Source: an uncultured Bacteroidales bacterium
GTDB lineage: Bacteria > Bacteroidota > Bacteroidia > Bacteroidales > UBA3663
NCBI GenBank assembly: GCA_905235375.1
Contig: CAJOLH010000007.1
Span: 1 to 60,893 of the forward strand
DNA: 60,893 nucleotides
Direction: 5' to 3'
The notes under the pieces are model-generated. The model did not search any database. It was given only the letters and a program-made list of their open reading frames with translations, and was not told where the DNA came from. Of this stretch, positions 43,823 through 53,843 are shown piece by piece; positions within the stretch are counted from its first letter, which is position 1; every line of letters begins with the position of its first letter. Both the position numbers and the translations under genes were made by a program.

Positions 43823-44566
43823 ATGAACGCAATGATATTTGCAGCGGGTCTGGGAACGAGGCTGAGACCGCTGACCGACGACCGTCCGAAAGCGCTGGTG
43901 GAGGTGAATGGAAAAACCCTGCTGGAACACAACATCGTGAAGCTGAAAGATGCGGGTTTTGACCGAATCGTGGTGAATATCCACCACTATGGAAATCAGA
44001 TTATTGAATTTCTTAAGGCACACGATAATTTTGGCATCGACATACAGGTGAGCGACGAACGACAGCAGCTGCTCGATACAGGAGGAGGCATCAAGCGCGC
44101 CATTCCTCTGTTTGAATCGTCGCAACCTATTTTGATTCACAATGTCGATATCCTATCAGACATCGATCTGCGCCAGCTCTATACAACTCATCTCTGCAAT
44201 GCCAAAGTAAGTCTCGGTGCAACACCCTTGGGAGCAACTCTTGCTGTTAACCAACGCAAGACATCGCGCTACCTGCTGTTTGACGACGATATGCGCCTTT
44301 GTGGATGGACTAATATCAAGACCGGAGAGGTCAAGGGCGAAAGTGGAGAGGCTTATGCCTTTGCAGGTATTCATGTGGTGGATCCCAATCTGCTGCCTTT
44401 TCTTCAATCGCAGGAAATGGACATCTTTCCGATAATTGACTTCTATTTGAAAGTTTGTAACGACCTCACTATTGCAGGTTCGGATGTGACAGGAAGTGAA
44501 TGGGTCGATTGCGGAAAACCTGAAGCCTTGGCCAAAGCTGCTCAACTGACATGCATTAAAAGATAA
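43823..44566 (+). CDS. Sugar-phosphate nucleotidyltransferase (MurU-like)
   Basis: A 247-residue nucleotidyltransferase with the pyrophosphorylase fold. The nucleotide loop is IFAAGLGTRLRPLTDDRPKA, the metal-binding Asp is in IHNVDILSD, and the substrate side includes QLLDTGGGIKRA. This short class includes MurNAc-1-phosphate uridylyltransferase (MurU) and mannose-type enzymes. Three in-frame ATG codons exist (43793, 43823, 43832); 43823 gives MNAMIFAAG, the family's normal start. Next gene begins 7 nt after its stop. Confidence 0.87.
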   Translation: MNAMIFAAGLGTRLRPLTDDRPKALVEVNGKTLLEHNIVKLKDAGFDRIVVNIHHYGNQIIEFLKAHDNFGIDIQVSDERQQLLDTGGGIKRAIPLFESSQPILIHNVDILSDIDLRQLYTTHLCNAKVSLGATPLGATLAVNQRKTSRYLLFDDDMRLCGWTNIKTGEVKGESGEAYAFAGIHVVDPNLLPFLQSQEMDIFPIIDFYLKVCNDLTIAGSDVTGSEWVDCGKPEALAKAAQLTCIKR

Positions 44567-44573
44567 ACCTTTT

Positions 44574-47186
44574 ATGAATTTGAATATAAAACAATTCCAT
44601 CTTTTTACATTTACTGTTCTCCTGCTCGAATTGGCAACGGCAAGCCTGATGGCGCAAAACCGGACGACTGAGAAGCAGGTGGCACGTATCACGGTCCAGG
44701 GACAGGTTCTTGATAGTATCACGGGCCTTCCGCTCGACTTCGTGAATATTGCTGAAAAGGGTACCACCAACGGCACCATTACCAATACGCAGGGTAACTT
44801 CTCGATGCTGGCTCGTCCGGGCAGTGTTATTCAGTTCAGTTATCTTGGCTACGACACGAAGACCATCGTGACCGGTAATCGCAAGATGAATCTGACCATC
44901 CGGATGCTGCCGCAGGACGTGCAGCTGAGTGAAGTGGTGGTCAAGCCGAAACGCGAGCGCTATCGCCGCAAGGACAATCCTGCTGTTATTTTGATACGCA
45001 ACGTCATCGCTCACAAGGATGACCATTCGCCCAAGGAGAACGACTTCTTCAGTGAGACGCGCTACGACAACATGACCTATTCGCTGAACAACTTCAGCGG
45101 TAGCCACCTTGCCCGTTGGAAGAAGAAGTTCAAGTTCATCGAAAACTTTATCGACACGGCTATTGTGACGGGTACACCTGTACTCCCCGTTTCTACCGAC
45201 GAACGCATCGAGAAGCATTATTGGAAGAATGCCGGCAACTTGAACCGCACTGTCACTGAGGCTGAACAGCATGCAGGCATGGACGATATGCTGCCAGAGC
45301 AGTTTGTAGCGCTGCTCAAGACGGAGGTATTCCCCGAAATGGATCTCAACGAGGACAACATCTATCTTTATCGCAAGAAGTTTGTCTCACCCCTTTCGTC
45401 GTTTGCCCCGACGTTCTACAAGTACTACATTCTCGACACTTTGAAACTGGATGACGGACTCAAGTACATAGACCTTGGCTTTGCGCCTGTCATGCCTCAA
45501 TCGTTCGGCTTTGTGGGTCACCTATATGTAAGCCTTGACAGCACCTATTGGGTTAAACGTGCTGAACTGAACATTCCGCCCGATATTAACCTCAACTTCG
45601 TGCGCAATCTGCACGTCGAGTTCGAGAACGGACGACTTGCCGACAGCACTCGTGTAGTTCTTGGCAAGAGCTTTTACTCAGAACTTAATGTAACGGCAGG
45701 TTCGCTGGGACTCTATGCGCAGCGCAAGATACGCTACAGCGACTTCAGTGATGCGCCTCTCGACAAGAAGATATTCGGCGCAGCACCGAAATCGGATTCG
45801 CCTGACTTGGCGCATAATTCAACCAATCTGGCATTTTGGCAAACCCATCGTCCTGCAAATGACTTCGATCCTGACAAGTCGGTGGAAGCAATGATGCATC
45901 AGATGCGCAGTGTGCCTTTCTATAAATATGGCGAAAAAGTGCTTACATGGCTCTTCAAGGGCTTTGTGCCCGTCGATGACAAAATAGAGGATAATGCCAA
46001 GTTCCTTTATGGACCTATCAATACCTCTGTGTCGTGGAATAGCTTGGAGCATATTCGTCTGCGACTGACAGGCATCACTACTGCCAACCTCAACCATCAC
46101 CTCTTCGGCTCTGGCTATGTAGTGTATCCCATCAAAGACCATAAATGGAAATATGATGCAGCGCTCGAATATTCGTTCCGTCGCAAGAAACATTATGCCA
46201 ACGAGTTCCCCATTCATTCGCTAAAGTTTGAGAGTACGTACGACTCGAAGGAGTTGGGTCTTGTGCTCGAGACCAACCGTGACAACTTCGTCACTTCGTT
46301 CCGCAAGGCAGACCAGCCGAAGTTTATCTATGTGCGCAGCAATTCATTGCTCTATACGCTCGAGTTCTGGAACCATGTCAGCATCAAACTGCAGGCCGAC
46401 CTGCGTCGTGAATATCAGACACGTCTCGGCAAGTTTGAGCTGGTTGGCAGCGGCATGGAGCAGAGCTACTACGACATGGCGCTGGCAACAGCCTCGCTCC
46501 GATGGGCACCGAAAGAAGCCTTTGCCGAAAACAAGACATCGCGCGTTCGCGTCGATCATCGCCATCCCGTCTTCGAACTGACGCACAAGATGGCAAGTAG
46601 CGGCATTTTGGGTAGCGACTTTGACTACCAGGCCACAGAGTTCTCGTTCGAGAAGCGCTTCTGGCTCAATGTGCTCGGCCATGCTACGGTCAACATCGAC
46701 TTGGGCAAGATATGGACAGGCGATACTCCCTATCCGCTGCTTTACATGCCCAATGCCAACACTGGCTATACCATTCAGCTTGGTACGTTCTCGCAGCTTC
46801 AGTCGATGGAGTTTGTCTATGACCAGTATGCCCACTGGAACGTGTCGTGGCGTATGCTCGGCTTGATGTTCAACAACCTTCCCTATATGCGTCACCTGAA
46901 ATGGCGTGAAGTGGTGACCTTCCGTGGTGTCTATGGCAAATTGTCGGAGAAAAACGACCCCGATGTTCTCAATGCCGATGGCACACTGAAGAATCCCAAC
47001 CTCTTCCGTTTGCCCAGTAACGGTACAGTCTATCGTTTGGGCAATACGCCTTATATGGAGGTTGCATTCGGTGTAGAAAATATTTTCAAGGTGCTGAGAA
47101 TCGAGTATATACGGCGACTAACCTACCTCGACCATCCAGACATCCGCAAGAATGGCGCTCAGGCTTCCATTGTACTGAGTTTCTAA
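44574..47186 (+). CDS. DUF5686 outer-membrane protein with CarboxypepD_reg-like domain
   Basis: An 870-residue exported protein. A signal peptide ends near MAQ (about residue 28). The first domain is a carboxypeptidase-regulatory-like beta-sandwich (VQGQVLDSITGLPLDFVNIAEKG, STEHLAR-free, residues about 40-125) ending in LSEVVVKPKR. The rest is DUF5686, a beta-barrel with a YWKNAGNLNRTVTEAEQ soluble part and many aromatic strands. It looks like a TonB-receptor-like outer-membrane protein without a plug, found in nearly all Bacteroidales. Function unknown. Between the nucleotidyltransferase and GT2 genes. Confidence 0.85.
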   Translation: MNLNIKQFHLFTFTVLLLELATASLMAQNRTTEKQVARITVQGQVLDSITGLPLDFVNIAEKGTTNGTITNTQGNFSMLARPGSVIQFSYLGYDTKTIVTGNRKMNLTIRMLPQDVQLSEVVVKPKRERYRRKDNPAVILIRNVIAHKDDHSPKENDFFSETRYDNMTYSLNNFSGSHLARWKKKFKFIENFIDTAIVTGTPVLPVSTDERIEKHYWKNAGNLNRTVTEAEQHAGMDDMLPEQFVALLKTEVFPEMDLNEDNIYLYRKKFVSPLSSFAPTFYKYYILDTLKLDDGLKYIDLGFAPVMPQSFGFVGHLYVSLDSTYWVKRAELNIPPDINLNFVRNLHVEFENGRLADSTRVVLGKSFYSELNVTAGSLGLYAQRKIRYSDFSDAPLDKKIFGAAPKSDSPDLAHNSTNLAFWQTHRPANDFDPDKSVEAMMHQMRSVPFYKYGEKVLTWLFKGFVPVDDKIEDNAKFLYGPINTSVSWNSLEHIRLRLTGITTANLNHHLFGSGYVVYPIKDHKWKYDAALEYSFRRKKHYANEFPIHSLKFESTYDSKELGLVLETNRDNFVTSFRKADQPKFIYVRSNSLLYTLEFWNHVSIKLQADLRREYQTRLGKFELVGSGMEQSYYDMALATASLRWAPKEAFAENKTSRVRVDHRHPVFELTHKMASSGILGSDFDYQATEFSFEKRFWLNVLGHATVNIDLGKIWTGDTPYPLLYMPNANTGYTIQLGTFSQLQSMEFVYDQYAHWNVSWRMLGLMFNNLPYMRHLKWREVVTFRGVYGKLSEKNDPDVLNADGTLKNPNLFRLPSNGTVYRLGNTPYMEVAFGVENIFKVLRIEYIRRLTYLDHPDIRKNGAQASIVLSF

Positions 47187-47226
47187 TTATTTGTAGTACC
47201 AAATTAATTCTTACTATTGATTTGAT

Positions 47227-48327
47227 ATGTCAAGAACATCAGTTGTCATACTCAATTGGAACGGCGAACAGAAAGGTCTGATTCGGCAATATTTGCCTTC
47301 AGTGGTCAGGAATACTCTCAACGAAGTGGCCGACGTAGTGGTGGCCGATAATGGCTCGACTGACAATAGCCTTCAGCTTCTTAAGGATGAATTTCCTACC
47401 GTGAAGGTCATCGCTTTGGACAGGAATTATGGTTTTGCCGAGGGGTACAATCAAGCCATCGACATTCTCACCGTACTCAAGGAAGAAGAGAAGAAAAGCT
47501 CCACGGGAAGCATCTTTGACGTGCATCGGATGGAGTCACCCGATTACGTTGTCCTGCTCAACGATGATGCAAGAGTGCCTGAGGGATGGCTTGAACCGAT
47601 GATTGCTTATATGGACGCCCACCCCCAGTGCGCTGCGTTGCAGCCTAAGATACTCAAAGACGGTGAAGAACGGATGTTCGAGTATGCAGGAGCTTGCGGG
47701 GGGTATCTTGATAATCTATGCTTCCCCTATTGCCGTGGCCGCATCTTTGAAACTGTGGAGGAGGACTTGGGACAATATGACCTGCCGGAAGGGGAGGCGT
47801 GGCCCGTGATGTGGGCATCGGGTGCCTGCCTGATGATTCGCACAGAGCTTTACATGAAAGTTGGAGGCCTTGATCGCCGATTCTTCGCACACATGGAGGA
47901 GATTGACTTGTGTTGGAGGCTGCGAAGAATGGGCTATGACATCGTCTGCGTTCCTCAATCGAAGGTGTATCACAAAGGGGGAGCCAGTTTGCCGCAAGGC
48001 AATCCGAAGAAGACCAAATTAAATTTTCGCAACAATATCGTGATGATGTGGAAGAACCTGCCTGAAGACCAGTATCGACACCTCATCCGCCGACGCAAGT
48101 TGCTCGACAACTTGGCAGCTGCCAACTTCCTTCGTCGCGGACAGTTTCGTAACTTCAGGGCCGTATATGAAGCCCATCGCGAGGCAGAGAGGATGATTGC
48201 TGAACAATATACCGCTGCCGAACTTGTGGGTTTCGGAACGGCAAGGACTTTCGTGCAACAACAGTTGAGTATTCTTTGGAAATACTACAAGAAAGGTATT
48301 CGGAAATACAGTGACCTGGGACTTTGA
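47227..48327 (+). CDS. Glycosyltransferase family 2
   Basis: A 366-residue GT2 enzyme. The N-terminal GT-A fold shows VVILNWNGEQKGLIRQYLPS, VVVADNGSTDNSLQLL and the metal-binding DD in LLNDDARVPEGW. A WASGACLMIRTELYMKVGGLDRRFFAHMEEIDLCWRL-like acceptor segment follows (ED-type motif in MEEIDLC). No membrane helix. The sugar and acceptor are not evident; envelope glycans are likely because of the LpxH and nucleotidyltransferase neighbours. The terminator at 48312-48342 overlaps its last codons. Confidence 0.9.
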   Translation: MSRTSVVILNWNGEQKGLIRQYLPSVVRNTLNEVADVVVADNGSTDNSLQLLKDEFPTVKVIALDRNYGFAEGYNQAIDILTVLKEEEKKSSTGSIFDVHRMESPDYVVLLNDDARVPEGWLEPMIAYMDAHPQCAALQPKILKDGEERMFEYAGACGGYLDNLCFPYCRGRIFETVEEDLGQYDLPEGEAWPVMWASGACLMIRTELYMKVGGLDRRFFAHMEEIDLCWRLRRMGYDIVCVPQSKVYHKGGASLPQGNPKKTKLNFRNNIVMMWKNLPEDQYRHLIRRRKLLDNLAAANFLRRGQFRNFRAVYEAHREAERMIAEQYTAAELVGFGTARTFVQQQLSILWKYYKKGIRKYSDLGL

Positions 48328-48342
48328 CCAGGTCATTTTTTT
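48312..48342 (+). terminator. Intrinsic terminator after the GT2 gene
   Basis: TGACCTGG at 48312-48319 pairs with CCAGGTCA at 48328-48335, followed by seven T residues. The stem includes the GT2 stop codon and the first bases of the convergent trmH stop region. Confidence 0.88.
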
Positions 48343-49118
48343 ATTACAGAACTTCTTTTCAATTCGCTCAAACAGATGGCGGTGGCCACACTGACATTGA
48401 GCGATTCGACGTGCTGTCCGTCGAATGAGAAATGTGGTATGAGCAACTTGTCGGAGACCAATGCCTCCACTTCAGGAGAAATACCACGTCCCTCGTTGCC
48501 CATGACGAGTACAGCAGGAGTCTGCAGTTGTGTTGTATAGATGTTATTGCCTTCGAGGAATGTGCCATAGATAGGACACTGACAACCTCGAATCCAATCG
48601 CACAGTTCCTGACGAGAGGCAAAATAATGCAGCTGAACCCTGGCTAATGCACTCATTGTGGCCTGTGCTACCTTTGGACTGAAACAATCGGCTGTGCCTG
48701 GTGCGCAGAAGATGTCCCTTATGCCAAACCAGTCGGCGGTTCGGATGATTGTCCCGAGGTTGCCTGGGTCCTGCACTTCGTCGAGTAGGATACTGATAGC
48801 ATCGGAGGCAGCAGTGGGCTTGTTATTGCGTGTCTCATCGAAGACGGCGAGCACATCTTGTGGCGTTTTTTGTAACGACACACGCTGCATCTCTTGTGGG
48901 GTAACCAGAAAGCTTTCGGTCGCCACCTGAGCAAACTCGGGATGAGCCTCCCACCATTCTTCGGTCGCCACCAGACGACGGCAAGGGAAGGCATCGGCAG
49001 ATAACAGGTCGCCTACCATTCGGTTGCCTTCGGCCAGCCACGCGTGTTGATCGCGTCGGGCTTTACGTTGCTCCAGTGCCCGTATTTCCTTGATTGTATT
49101 TTTTGTCAGAATCTGCAT
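48333..49118 (-). CDS. SpoU/TrmH-family RNA 2'-O-methyltransferase
   Basis: A 261-residue SPOUT enzyme that methylates ribose 2'-OH in tRNA or rRNA. The N-terminal substrate-binding domain includes EGNRMVGDLL. The SPOUT domain shows QDPGNLGTIIRTADWFG, VLVMGNEGRGIS and VESLNVSVATAICL, the three knot motifs. The ATG at 49118 is used; a TTG directly before it is in frame. Convergent with GT2; their ends are 5 nt apart. Target nucleotide unknown. Confidence 0.93.
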   Translation of the reverse strand: MQILTKNTIKEIRALEQRKARRDQHAWLAEGNRMVGDLLSADAFPCRRLVATEEWWEAHPEFAQVATESFLVTPQEMQRVSLQKTPQDVLAVFDETRNNKPTAASDAISILLDEVQDPGNLGTIIRTADWFGIRDIFCAPGTADCFSPKVAQATMSALARVQLHYFASRQELCDWIRGCQCPIYGTFLEGNNIYTTQLQTPAVLVMGNEGRGISPEVEALVSDKLLIPHFSFDGQHVESLNVSVATAICLSELKRSSVIKK

Positions 49119-49138
49119 CAATGTGAATTTTAACGCTG

Positions 49139-49170
49139 CAAAATTAAGGTAAAATCATTAAAAAAGCAAG
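49139..49170 (-). promoter_or_regulatory. Promoter for the SpoU methylase gene
   Basis: On the minus strand the -7 box is TAATTTTG (49146-49139) and the -33 box is CTTG (49170-49167), spaced by 20 nt. The -7 is 21 nt before the ATG at 49118. Confidence 0.6.
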
Positions 49171-49231
49171 TATTTTAGTATCAACTTGCATTTTTTCGGA
49201 GTAAAAAGAACCACATTTCACGGAAATTATG

Positions 49232-49239
49232 TAAATTTG
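49232..49239 (+). promoter_or_regulatory. -7 box for udk
   Basis: TAAATTTG matches TAnnTTTG, 18 nt before the ATG at 49258. A TTTC at 49216-49219 is too close to serve as a standard -33 box. Confidence 0.5.
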
Positions 49240-49257
49240 CCCCAAAAATATATAAAC

Positions 49258-49869
49258 ATGATCATTGGTATAGCAGGCGGCACAGGATCTGGTAAGACAA
49301 CTGTTGTCCGCAAGATTATCGAGAGTCTTCCCGAAGGCAGCGTTGCAGTAGTTTCGCAGGATAGTTATTACAAGGACAGTTCGCACCTCCCATGGGAGCA
49401 GCGTCGGGCTCAGAACTTCGATGAGCCACGTGCTTTCGACTGGGAGCTCCTCTACAAGCACCTTGCCCTTCTGCGTGAGGGTATTGCCATTGATGAGCCT
49501 GTCTATGATTATGCTACCTGTTCTCGACTTCCCAAGACGGTTCGTATCGATCCGCGCCCCGTCATCATCCTCGAAGGCATCATGGCTCTTGTAGATCCAT
49601 CGATTCGTGCCATACTCGATATGAAGGTCTTTGTCGATGCAGATAGTGATGAGCGCTTGATTCGTGTTCTGCGTCGCGATGTGGTGGAACGTGGTCGTAC
49701 CATTGAAGACCTTATTAACCGCTATCAGACCATCATCAAACCCATGCACAACCTCCACATTGAACCCACCAAGGCTTATGCAGATCTAATCGTTCCTCAG
49801 GGAGGTTCGAACTCTGTGGCAATCAATGTACTTAAGGAATTCATTCAGCATCTCCTTATCAAGAAGTAG
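49258..49869 (+). CDS. udk: Uridine/cytidine kinase
   Basis: A 203-residue P-loop kinase of pyrimidine salvage. Walker A is GGTGSGKT at residues 7-14, and the family motifs SQDSYYKDSSHLP, NFDEPRAFDWELLY, YATCSRL and VILEGIMAL follow. The ATG at 49258 opens MIIGIAGG; the frame's upstream extension lies in the promoter. First gene of a long plus-strand run; the next gene begins 3 nt after its stop. Confidence 0.95.
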   Translation: MIIGIAGGTGSGKTTVVRKIIESLPEGSVAVVSQDSYYKDSSHLPWEQRRAQNFDEPRAFDWELLYKHLALLREGIAIDEPVYDYATCSRLPKTVRIDPRPVIILEGIMALVDPSIRAILDMKVFVDADSDERLIRVLRRDVVERGRTIEDLINRYQTIIKPMHNLHIEPTKAYADLIVPQGGSNSVAINVLKEFIQHLLIKK

Positions 49870-49872
49870 GCT

Positions 49873-51390
49873 TTGAGCAAACAATCTGGTAATAACCGGC
49901 CCACACCAACCTCAGTTAAGGTTTACAATCGCTTGCGGACTGTGCTTGCGATTGGTATTTTTGTGTTTGTCGGTCTCTTATGGTTCAAGGTTAATAAAAA
50001 GGTCGAAGTCATTGAAATCGAGCGTGCGCCCAAATCGCGCAGCTGGTCGGAGATCGTGGCATCTGACACGCTGAATGTCATTACGCTGAAGACCAGTTTT
50101 ACAGCCTTCGACTATCGTGACCGTTGGTACGGTAACGAATATGAGAATGCAAAGACTGTGGCTGACGCATTGGGGCTTAAGCTGAAAATCATGATTGTGA
50201 ACAGTGAAAACGCCATTGCTGACAGCCTCTTTCTTGGTGCCGCCGACGTAGCAATCTGGCCGATGGCTTATAGCGTGGCTGAAAGATACTGGTATCTGCG
50301 ACCTACCGGACCCCGTTGGGCTGACGGACAGTGTATTGCCTCTGCACGCAAACTGAATATCGAGGCATATAAGGATTCACTCCTGACCGACAGTGCGATT
50401 TCTGAGCTGCCGAAGTATAAGTTGTCGTTGATCAAGGACTCGCATCAGTGGAATGTGTATCAAGACCGTAAGATTCGTAAGCAATACGATTTCCGTCCAT
50501 ACGTCATCGACACGATCCCCTGTGACAGTTTGAACACAGAACTGCTGACCGATTCGATGATTGTAGGTCGTACCGAGGCAGTGATGTTGCGATGTAATGT
50601 TGCCCGATTGATGCGCGACTATTATCCCACACTTGTTGTTTCGGATACGTTGCCTGGCAGCGTTGATTCGTTGGCGTGGATGGTGACCAATGTGTCCGAT
50701 ACGCTGAAACATAAGATTGACTCCGTCTCTTCCGAACTGCTTGAAAATCATACGCCGCACTACACCATCGTCATCAAACGAAAGAATGTGCAGAAGAGCA
50801 AGCGCCCCTTGTTGGTCAGCAGTTTCAAGATGAAGGATGGCGCTATCTCTCCCTATGACGAGATATTTATGCGGAAAGCAAAGGAATACAACCTCGATTG
50901 GCGAATGTTGGCTGGTATAGCTTTCATCGAAAGTCGCTTTAACTACGCTGTCGTCTCATCCAAAGGGCCTATCGGACTGATGCAACTGATGCCACAAACT
51001 GCACGCAATTTCGGTTATGAGCCCGAGGATGTGCTTGATCCGGAACTTAACATCGAATTGGCTTGCCGCCTCTATGTGCGTATTGCCGACAGACTGCGCA
51101 AACGTGTGCCCGGCATATCGGATGAAGATCTGATGTGCTTCTCACTGGCAGGCTATAATGCCGGCATTGGCCATGTTTATGACGCTATTTGTTTGGCCGA
51201 AACGCTGGGTTATCAAGCCAACGTGTGGCCCAATAACGTCGAACACTGCCTGCGTCTTAAGTCCGACCCGCAGTATTACCGAATGTCGGTGGTCAAGCAA
51301 GGCAAGTTCAATGGAGCATTCACTATCAATTATGTCAATCAGGTTATGGGAGCATATCACGCCTTCAGTCAGAAGGTGCCAAAAGACTAA
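49873..51390 (+). CDS. Membrane-bound lytic transglycosylase, MltF-like
   Basis: A 505-residue protein with an N-terminal membrane anchor (residues 23-40), a periplasmic solute-binding-like domain (SBP_bac_3; about 60-300, with VADALGLKLKIMIVNSENA) and a C-terminal SLT lysozyme-like domain with the catalytic Glu353 in FIESRFNY, followed by GPIGLMQLMPQTA and YNAGIGH. It cleaves murein with 1,6-anhydro products. The start is a TTG at 49873, 3 nt after udk, because no ATG precedes the membrane helix in this frame; this is the least certain start in the run. Confidence 0.88.
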   Translation: MSKQSGNNRPTPTSVKVYNRLRTVLAIGIFVFVGLLWFKVNKKVEVIEIERAPKSRSWSEIVASDTLNVITLKTSFTAFDYRDRWYGNEYENAKTVADALGLKLKIMIVNSENAIADSLFLGAADVAIWPMAYSVAERYWYLRPTGPRWADGQCIASARKLNIEAYKDSLLTDSAISELPKYKLSLIKDSHQWNVYQDRKIRKQYDFRPYVIDTIPCDSLNTELLTDSMIVGRTEAVMLRCNVARLMRDYYPTLVVSDTLPGSVDSLAWMVTNVSDTLKHKIDSVSSELLENHTPHYTIVIKRKNVQKSKRPLLVSSFKMKDGAISPYDEIFMRKAKEYNLDWRMLAGIAFIESRFNYAVVSSKGPIGLMQLMPQTARNFGYEPEDVLDPELNIELACRLYVRIADRLRKRVPGISDEDLMCFSLAGYNAGIGHVYDAICLAETLGYQANVWPNNVEHCLRLKSDPQYYRMSVVKQGKFNGAFTINYVNQVMGAYHAFSQKVPKD

Positions 51391-51399
51391 CGGTTCAAC

Positions 51400-52419
51400 A
51401 TGAGAAGAATACAGAAAATCATCAAATTCATTTTGCCCCTTGCCTTTGGTATCGGTATTGTCTGGTTTATCCTCCAGAAGGTCGATATGCAAATGCTATT
51501 CGATACGATCAAAAGTGGTATCAATTGGACTTGGGTCATCATCTCTTGGGCGTTTGCCTTGTTTGCCAACGTGATTCGAGGCATCCGTTGGCGCCAGCAG
51601 TTACGCACTGTCGGTGTCGATCCATCGCTTCATGTGATGACTATCTCTTTCTTTGGAAATTATGGCATGAACCTGCTCTTCCCTCGATTAGGTGAGTTCT
51701 GGCGCTGCAATTATATTGCCCAGAATAACCGAAAACCTTTCTCTACCATTGCCGGCACTATACTTTCCGAACGTTTATGCGACATCTTGTGTAGTGCATC
51801 GATTATTCTTCTTGCTCTGGTTCTTGAGGGTAAGGTGTTGCTGAAATTCTTTTTTGACGATGGAAGCAAGGCTGAAGCCATCGCTGCTGCGGGTGGTGAG
51901 ATGAGGGTTGAGTCTTCATCGTCGGTTCCAGGCTGGCTGTGGGCACTGGTGACTTTAGTCGTTTTGCTTATTGTCGTTCGAGTTTTCCGTTCGAAGTTCA
52001 GGAAGATGAGTTTCTATCAGTCGTTTGTCAGCGTATGCCGTAATATGTGGAAAGGCTTCTTGTCGCTGAAGGATTTGCCGAATGTGTGGAGCTACATCGG
52101 ATGGTCGGTGCTTCTCTGGTTCTTCTATTTCATGAATACATTCACGCAATTCTATTTTTTCGATTTCACCAGTCATCTTGGACTTCTTGCCTGCCTTTCG
52201 GTGTTTGTCATGGGCACGATGTCACAACTGCTCCCTATTCAGGGTGGACTTGGAGCCTGGCAGGCTATGGTCATTTTCGCCTTGCTCCAATATGGAATCG
52301 ACCATCAGCATGCAATTATTTTTGCTGTTGTGGCATGGATACTCGAACAGGCGTTTGTACTCGTGATGGGACTTTACGCTTTCATTGTTGTTGCAATTAA
52401 TAAGAACTCTACCCGATGA
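51400..52419 (+). CDS. UPF0104 / lysylphosphatidylglycerol-synthase-TM-like membrane protein
   Basis: A 339-residue polytopic inner-membrane protein with about eight helices. Family markers are WRQQLRTVGV after the first pair of helices, GNYGMNLLFPRLGEFWRC and LLPIQGGLGAWQAM near the end, which correspond to the flippase-like membrane part of MprF/AglD. It lacks the soluble transferase domain. It probably moves a lipid or glycolipid across the membrane. Its stop overlaps the pepD start (ATGA). Confidence 0.87.
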   Translation: MRRIQKIIKFILPLAFGIGIVWFILQKVDMQMLFDTIKSGINWTWVIISWAFALFANVIRGIRWRQQLRTVGVDPSLHVMTISFFGNYGMNLLFPRLGEFWRCNYIAQNNRKPFSTIAGTILSERLCDILCSASIILLALVLEGKVLLKFFFDDGSKAEAIAAAGGEMRVESSSSVPGWLWALVTLVVLLIVVRVFRSKFRKMSFYQSFVSVCRNMWKGFLSLKDLPNVWSYIGWSVLLWFFYFMNTFTQFYFFDFTSHLGLLACLSVFVMGTMSQLLPIQGGLGAWQAMVIFALLQYGIDHQHAIIFAVVAWILEQAFVLVMGLYAFIVVAINKNSTR

Positions 52420-53843
52420 ACCATATTATTGACCTTGAGCCGAAAGATCTTTGGCGGCAATTCGCCAGCATCTCAAAGTTGCCTCATCCCAGCGGATGTC
52501 TCGACAAATTGCGCGATTATATTATCGATACTGCCCGTTCTCACGCCTTTGTGACGCTCGTGGATCAGGCGGGGAATATTCTGGTACGTACAGGTGAAGC
52601 CCCTGTCCTATGCCTGCAGGCTCATTATGATATGGTTCCGCAAAAGGATGAGGATGTGAACATTGACTTCACCAACGATCCGCTTCAACTTCGTATCGTC
52701 GGCGATGAAGTGATGGCTACAGGCACTACGCTTGGTGCCGACAACGGCATAGGTGTAGCAGCTATGTTAGCATTGATGGATTCTGACGCTTATGCGAATA
52801 TCCTGACTCACACTCCATTGGAGTTCTTGTTTACCGCCAACGAAGAGACGGGTATGCAGGGAGCTCGTAAACTTAGTCCCGATTGGCTCAGGTCGAGACA
52901 GCTTATCAATCTTGACAGCGAGGAGGAGGGTGTGCTGATGACCGGTTGTGCAGGTGCAGTCAACATGACGGCATCGTTGAAGTATAAGATGGATACTGTC
53001 ATCCCTCAAGGTGATGCAGCGGTTCTTATCACCCTCACTGGGTTGCAGGGGGGGCATAGCGGCATGGATATTCATCTTGGTCGCGCGAATGCCTGCAAAC
53101 TCATGAATCGTTTTCTCAAGCATGTGGTCGTCGGTTTTGAGGCACGTTTGGGAAGCTTCACCAGTGGCACGTTGCGCAACGCTATTCCTCGTGAGGCTCA
53201 GGCTTTGATCACTGTGCCTGGGGAAATTGTGGACGAGGTGATTGATGAGGTACGTTATTACAACGACCTTTTCCGTGAGGAATACCGGCAGGTTGAACCT
53301 AACCTCCGCTTTTCGGCGCATGTGGTGCAGTTGCCTGGCTTGCTCATTCCCGAAGAAATACAGGACGACTTGCTGAATGCCATCGAAGCCTGTCATGACG
53401 GAGTGTGGTCGATGGGAGAGGGCTTTGTTGATACAAGCTCGAATATGGCTCATGTTCAGACTAATGCTGATGGTGAAGCCGAAGTGCTCCTTATGGTGCG
53501 TAGCATGAACGAAGAAAGGAAGCGTGCGTGTGCAAGTGCTATACAATCGGCTTTCCTGTTGGGCGGTTTCCGCGTTGATTTTACAGCTAATTATGGTGCA
53601 TGGGACATTGAAAAAGATGCATCGATGGTTCAGAAAGCACTTCGTATCAATCCCAACCTTAAGCTTGACAAGGTGCATTGCGGATTAGAGTGTGGAGAAA
53701 TCACTGGGATTTATCCTGATATGCAGATCATCTCGATGGGTCCAACTATCCACCATCCTCATTCTCCCAAGGAGAGCGTTGAGATTGAGAGCGTCAAGAA
53801 GTTCTGGAACTTCCTCCTCAACTTCCTCACCAGCCCTAATTGA
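52416..53843 (+). CDS. pepD: Aminoacyl-histidine dipeptidase (PepD-type)
   Basis: A 475-residue M20 metallopeptidase that splits Xaa-His dipeptides such as carnosine. Metal ligands: His in LQAHYDMVPQ, Asp in GADNGIG, the Glu pair in NEETGMQG, and later Asp in NLDSEEEG; the lid domain has QGGHSGMDIHLGRANA. Full length. It begins in the ATGA overlap with the UPF0104 gene. Confidence 0.94.
   Translation: MNHIIDLEPKDLWRQFASISKLPHPSGCLDKLRDYIIDTARSHAFVTLVDQAGNILVRTGEAPVLCLQAHYDMVPQKDEDVNIDFTNDPLQLRIVGDEVMATGTTLGADNGIGVAAMLALMDSDAYANILTHTPLEFLFTANEETGMQGARKLSPDWLRSRQLINLDSEEEGVLMTGCAGAVNMTASLKYKMDTVIPQGDAAVLITLTGLQGGHSGMDIHLGRANACKLMNRFLKHVVVGFEARLGSFTSGTLRNAIPREAQALITVPGEIVDEVIDEVRYYNDLFREEYRQVEPNLRFSAHVVQLPGLLIPEEIQDDLLNAIEACHDGVWSMGEGFVDTSSNMAHVQTNADGEAEVLLMVRSMNEERKRACASAIQSAFLLGGFRVDFTANYGAWDIEKDASMVQKALRINPNLKLDKVHCGLECGEITGIYPDMQIISMGPTIHHPHSPKESVEIESVKKFWNFLLNFLTSPN

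Noticed and set aside
52767..53678. 303-codon minus-strand ORF
   Set aside because: Antisense to pepD, which has all its metal ligands; composition is not protein-like.
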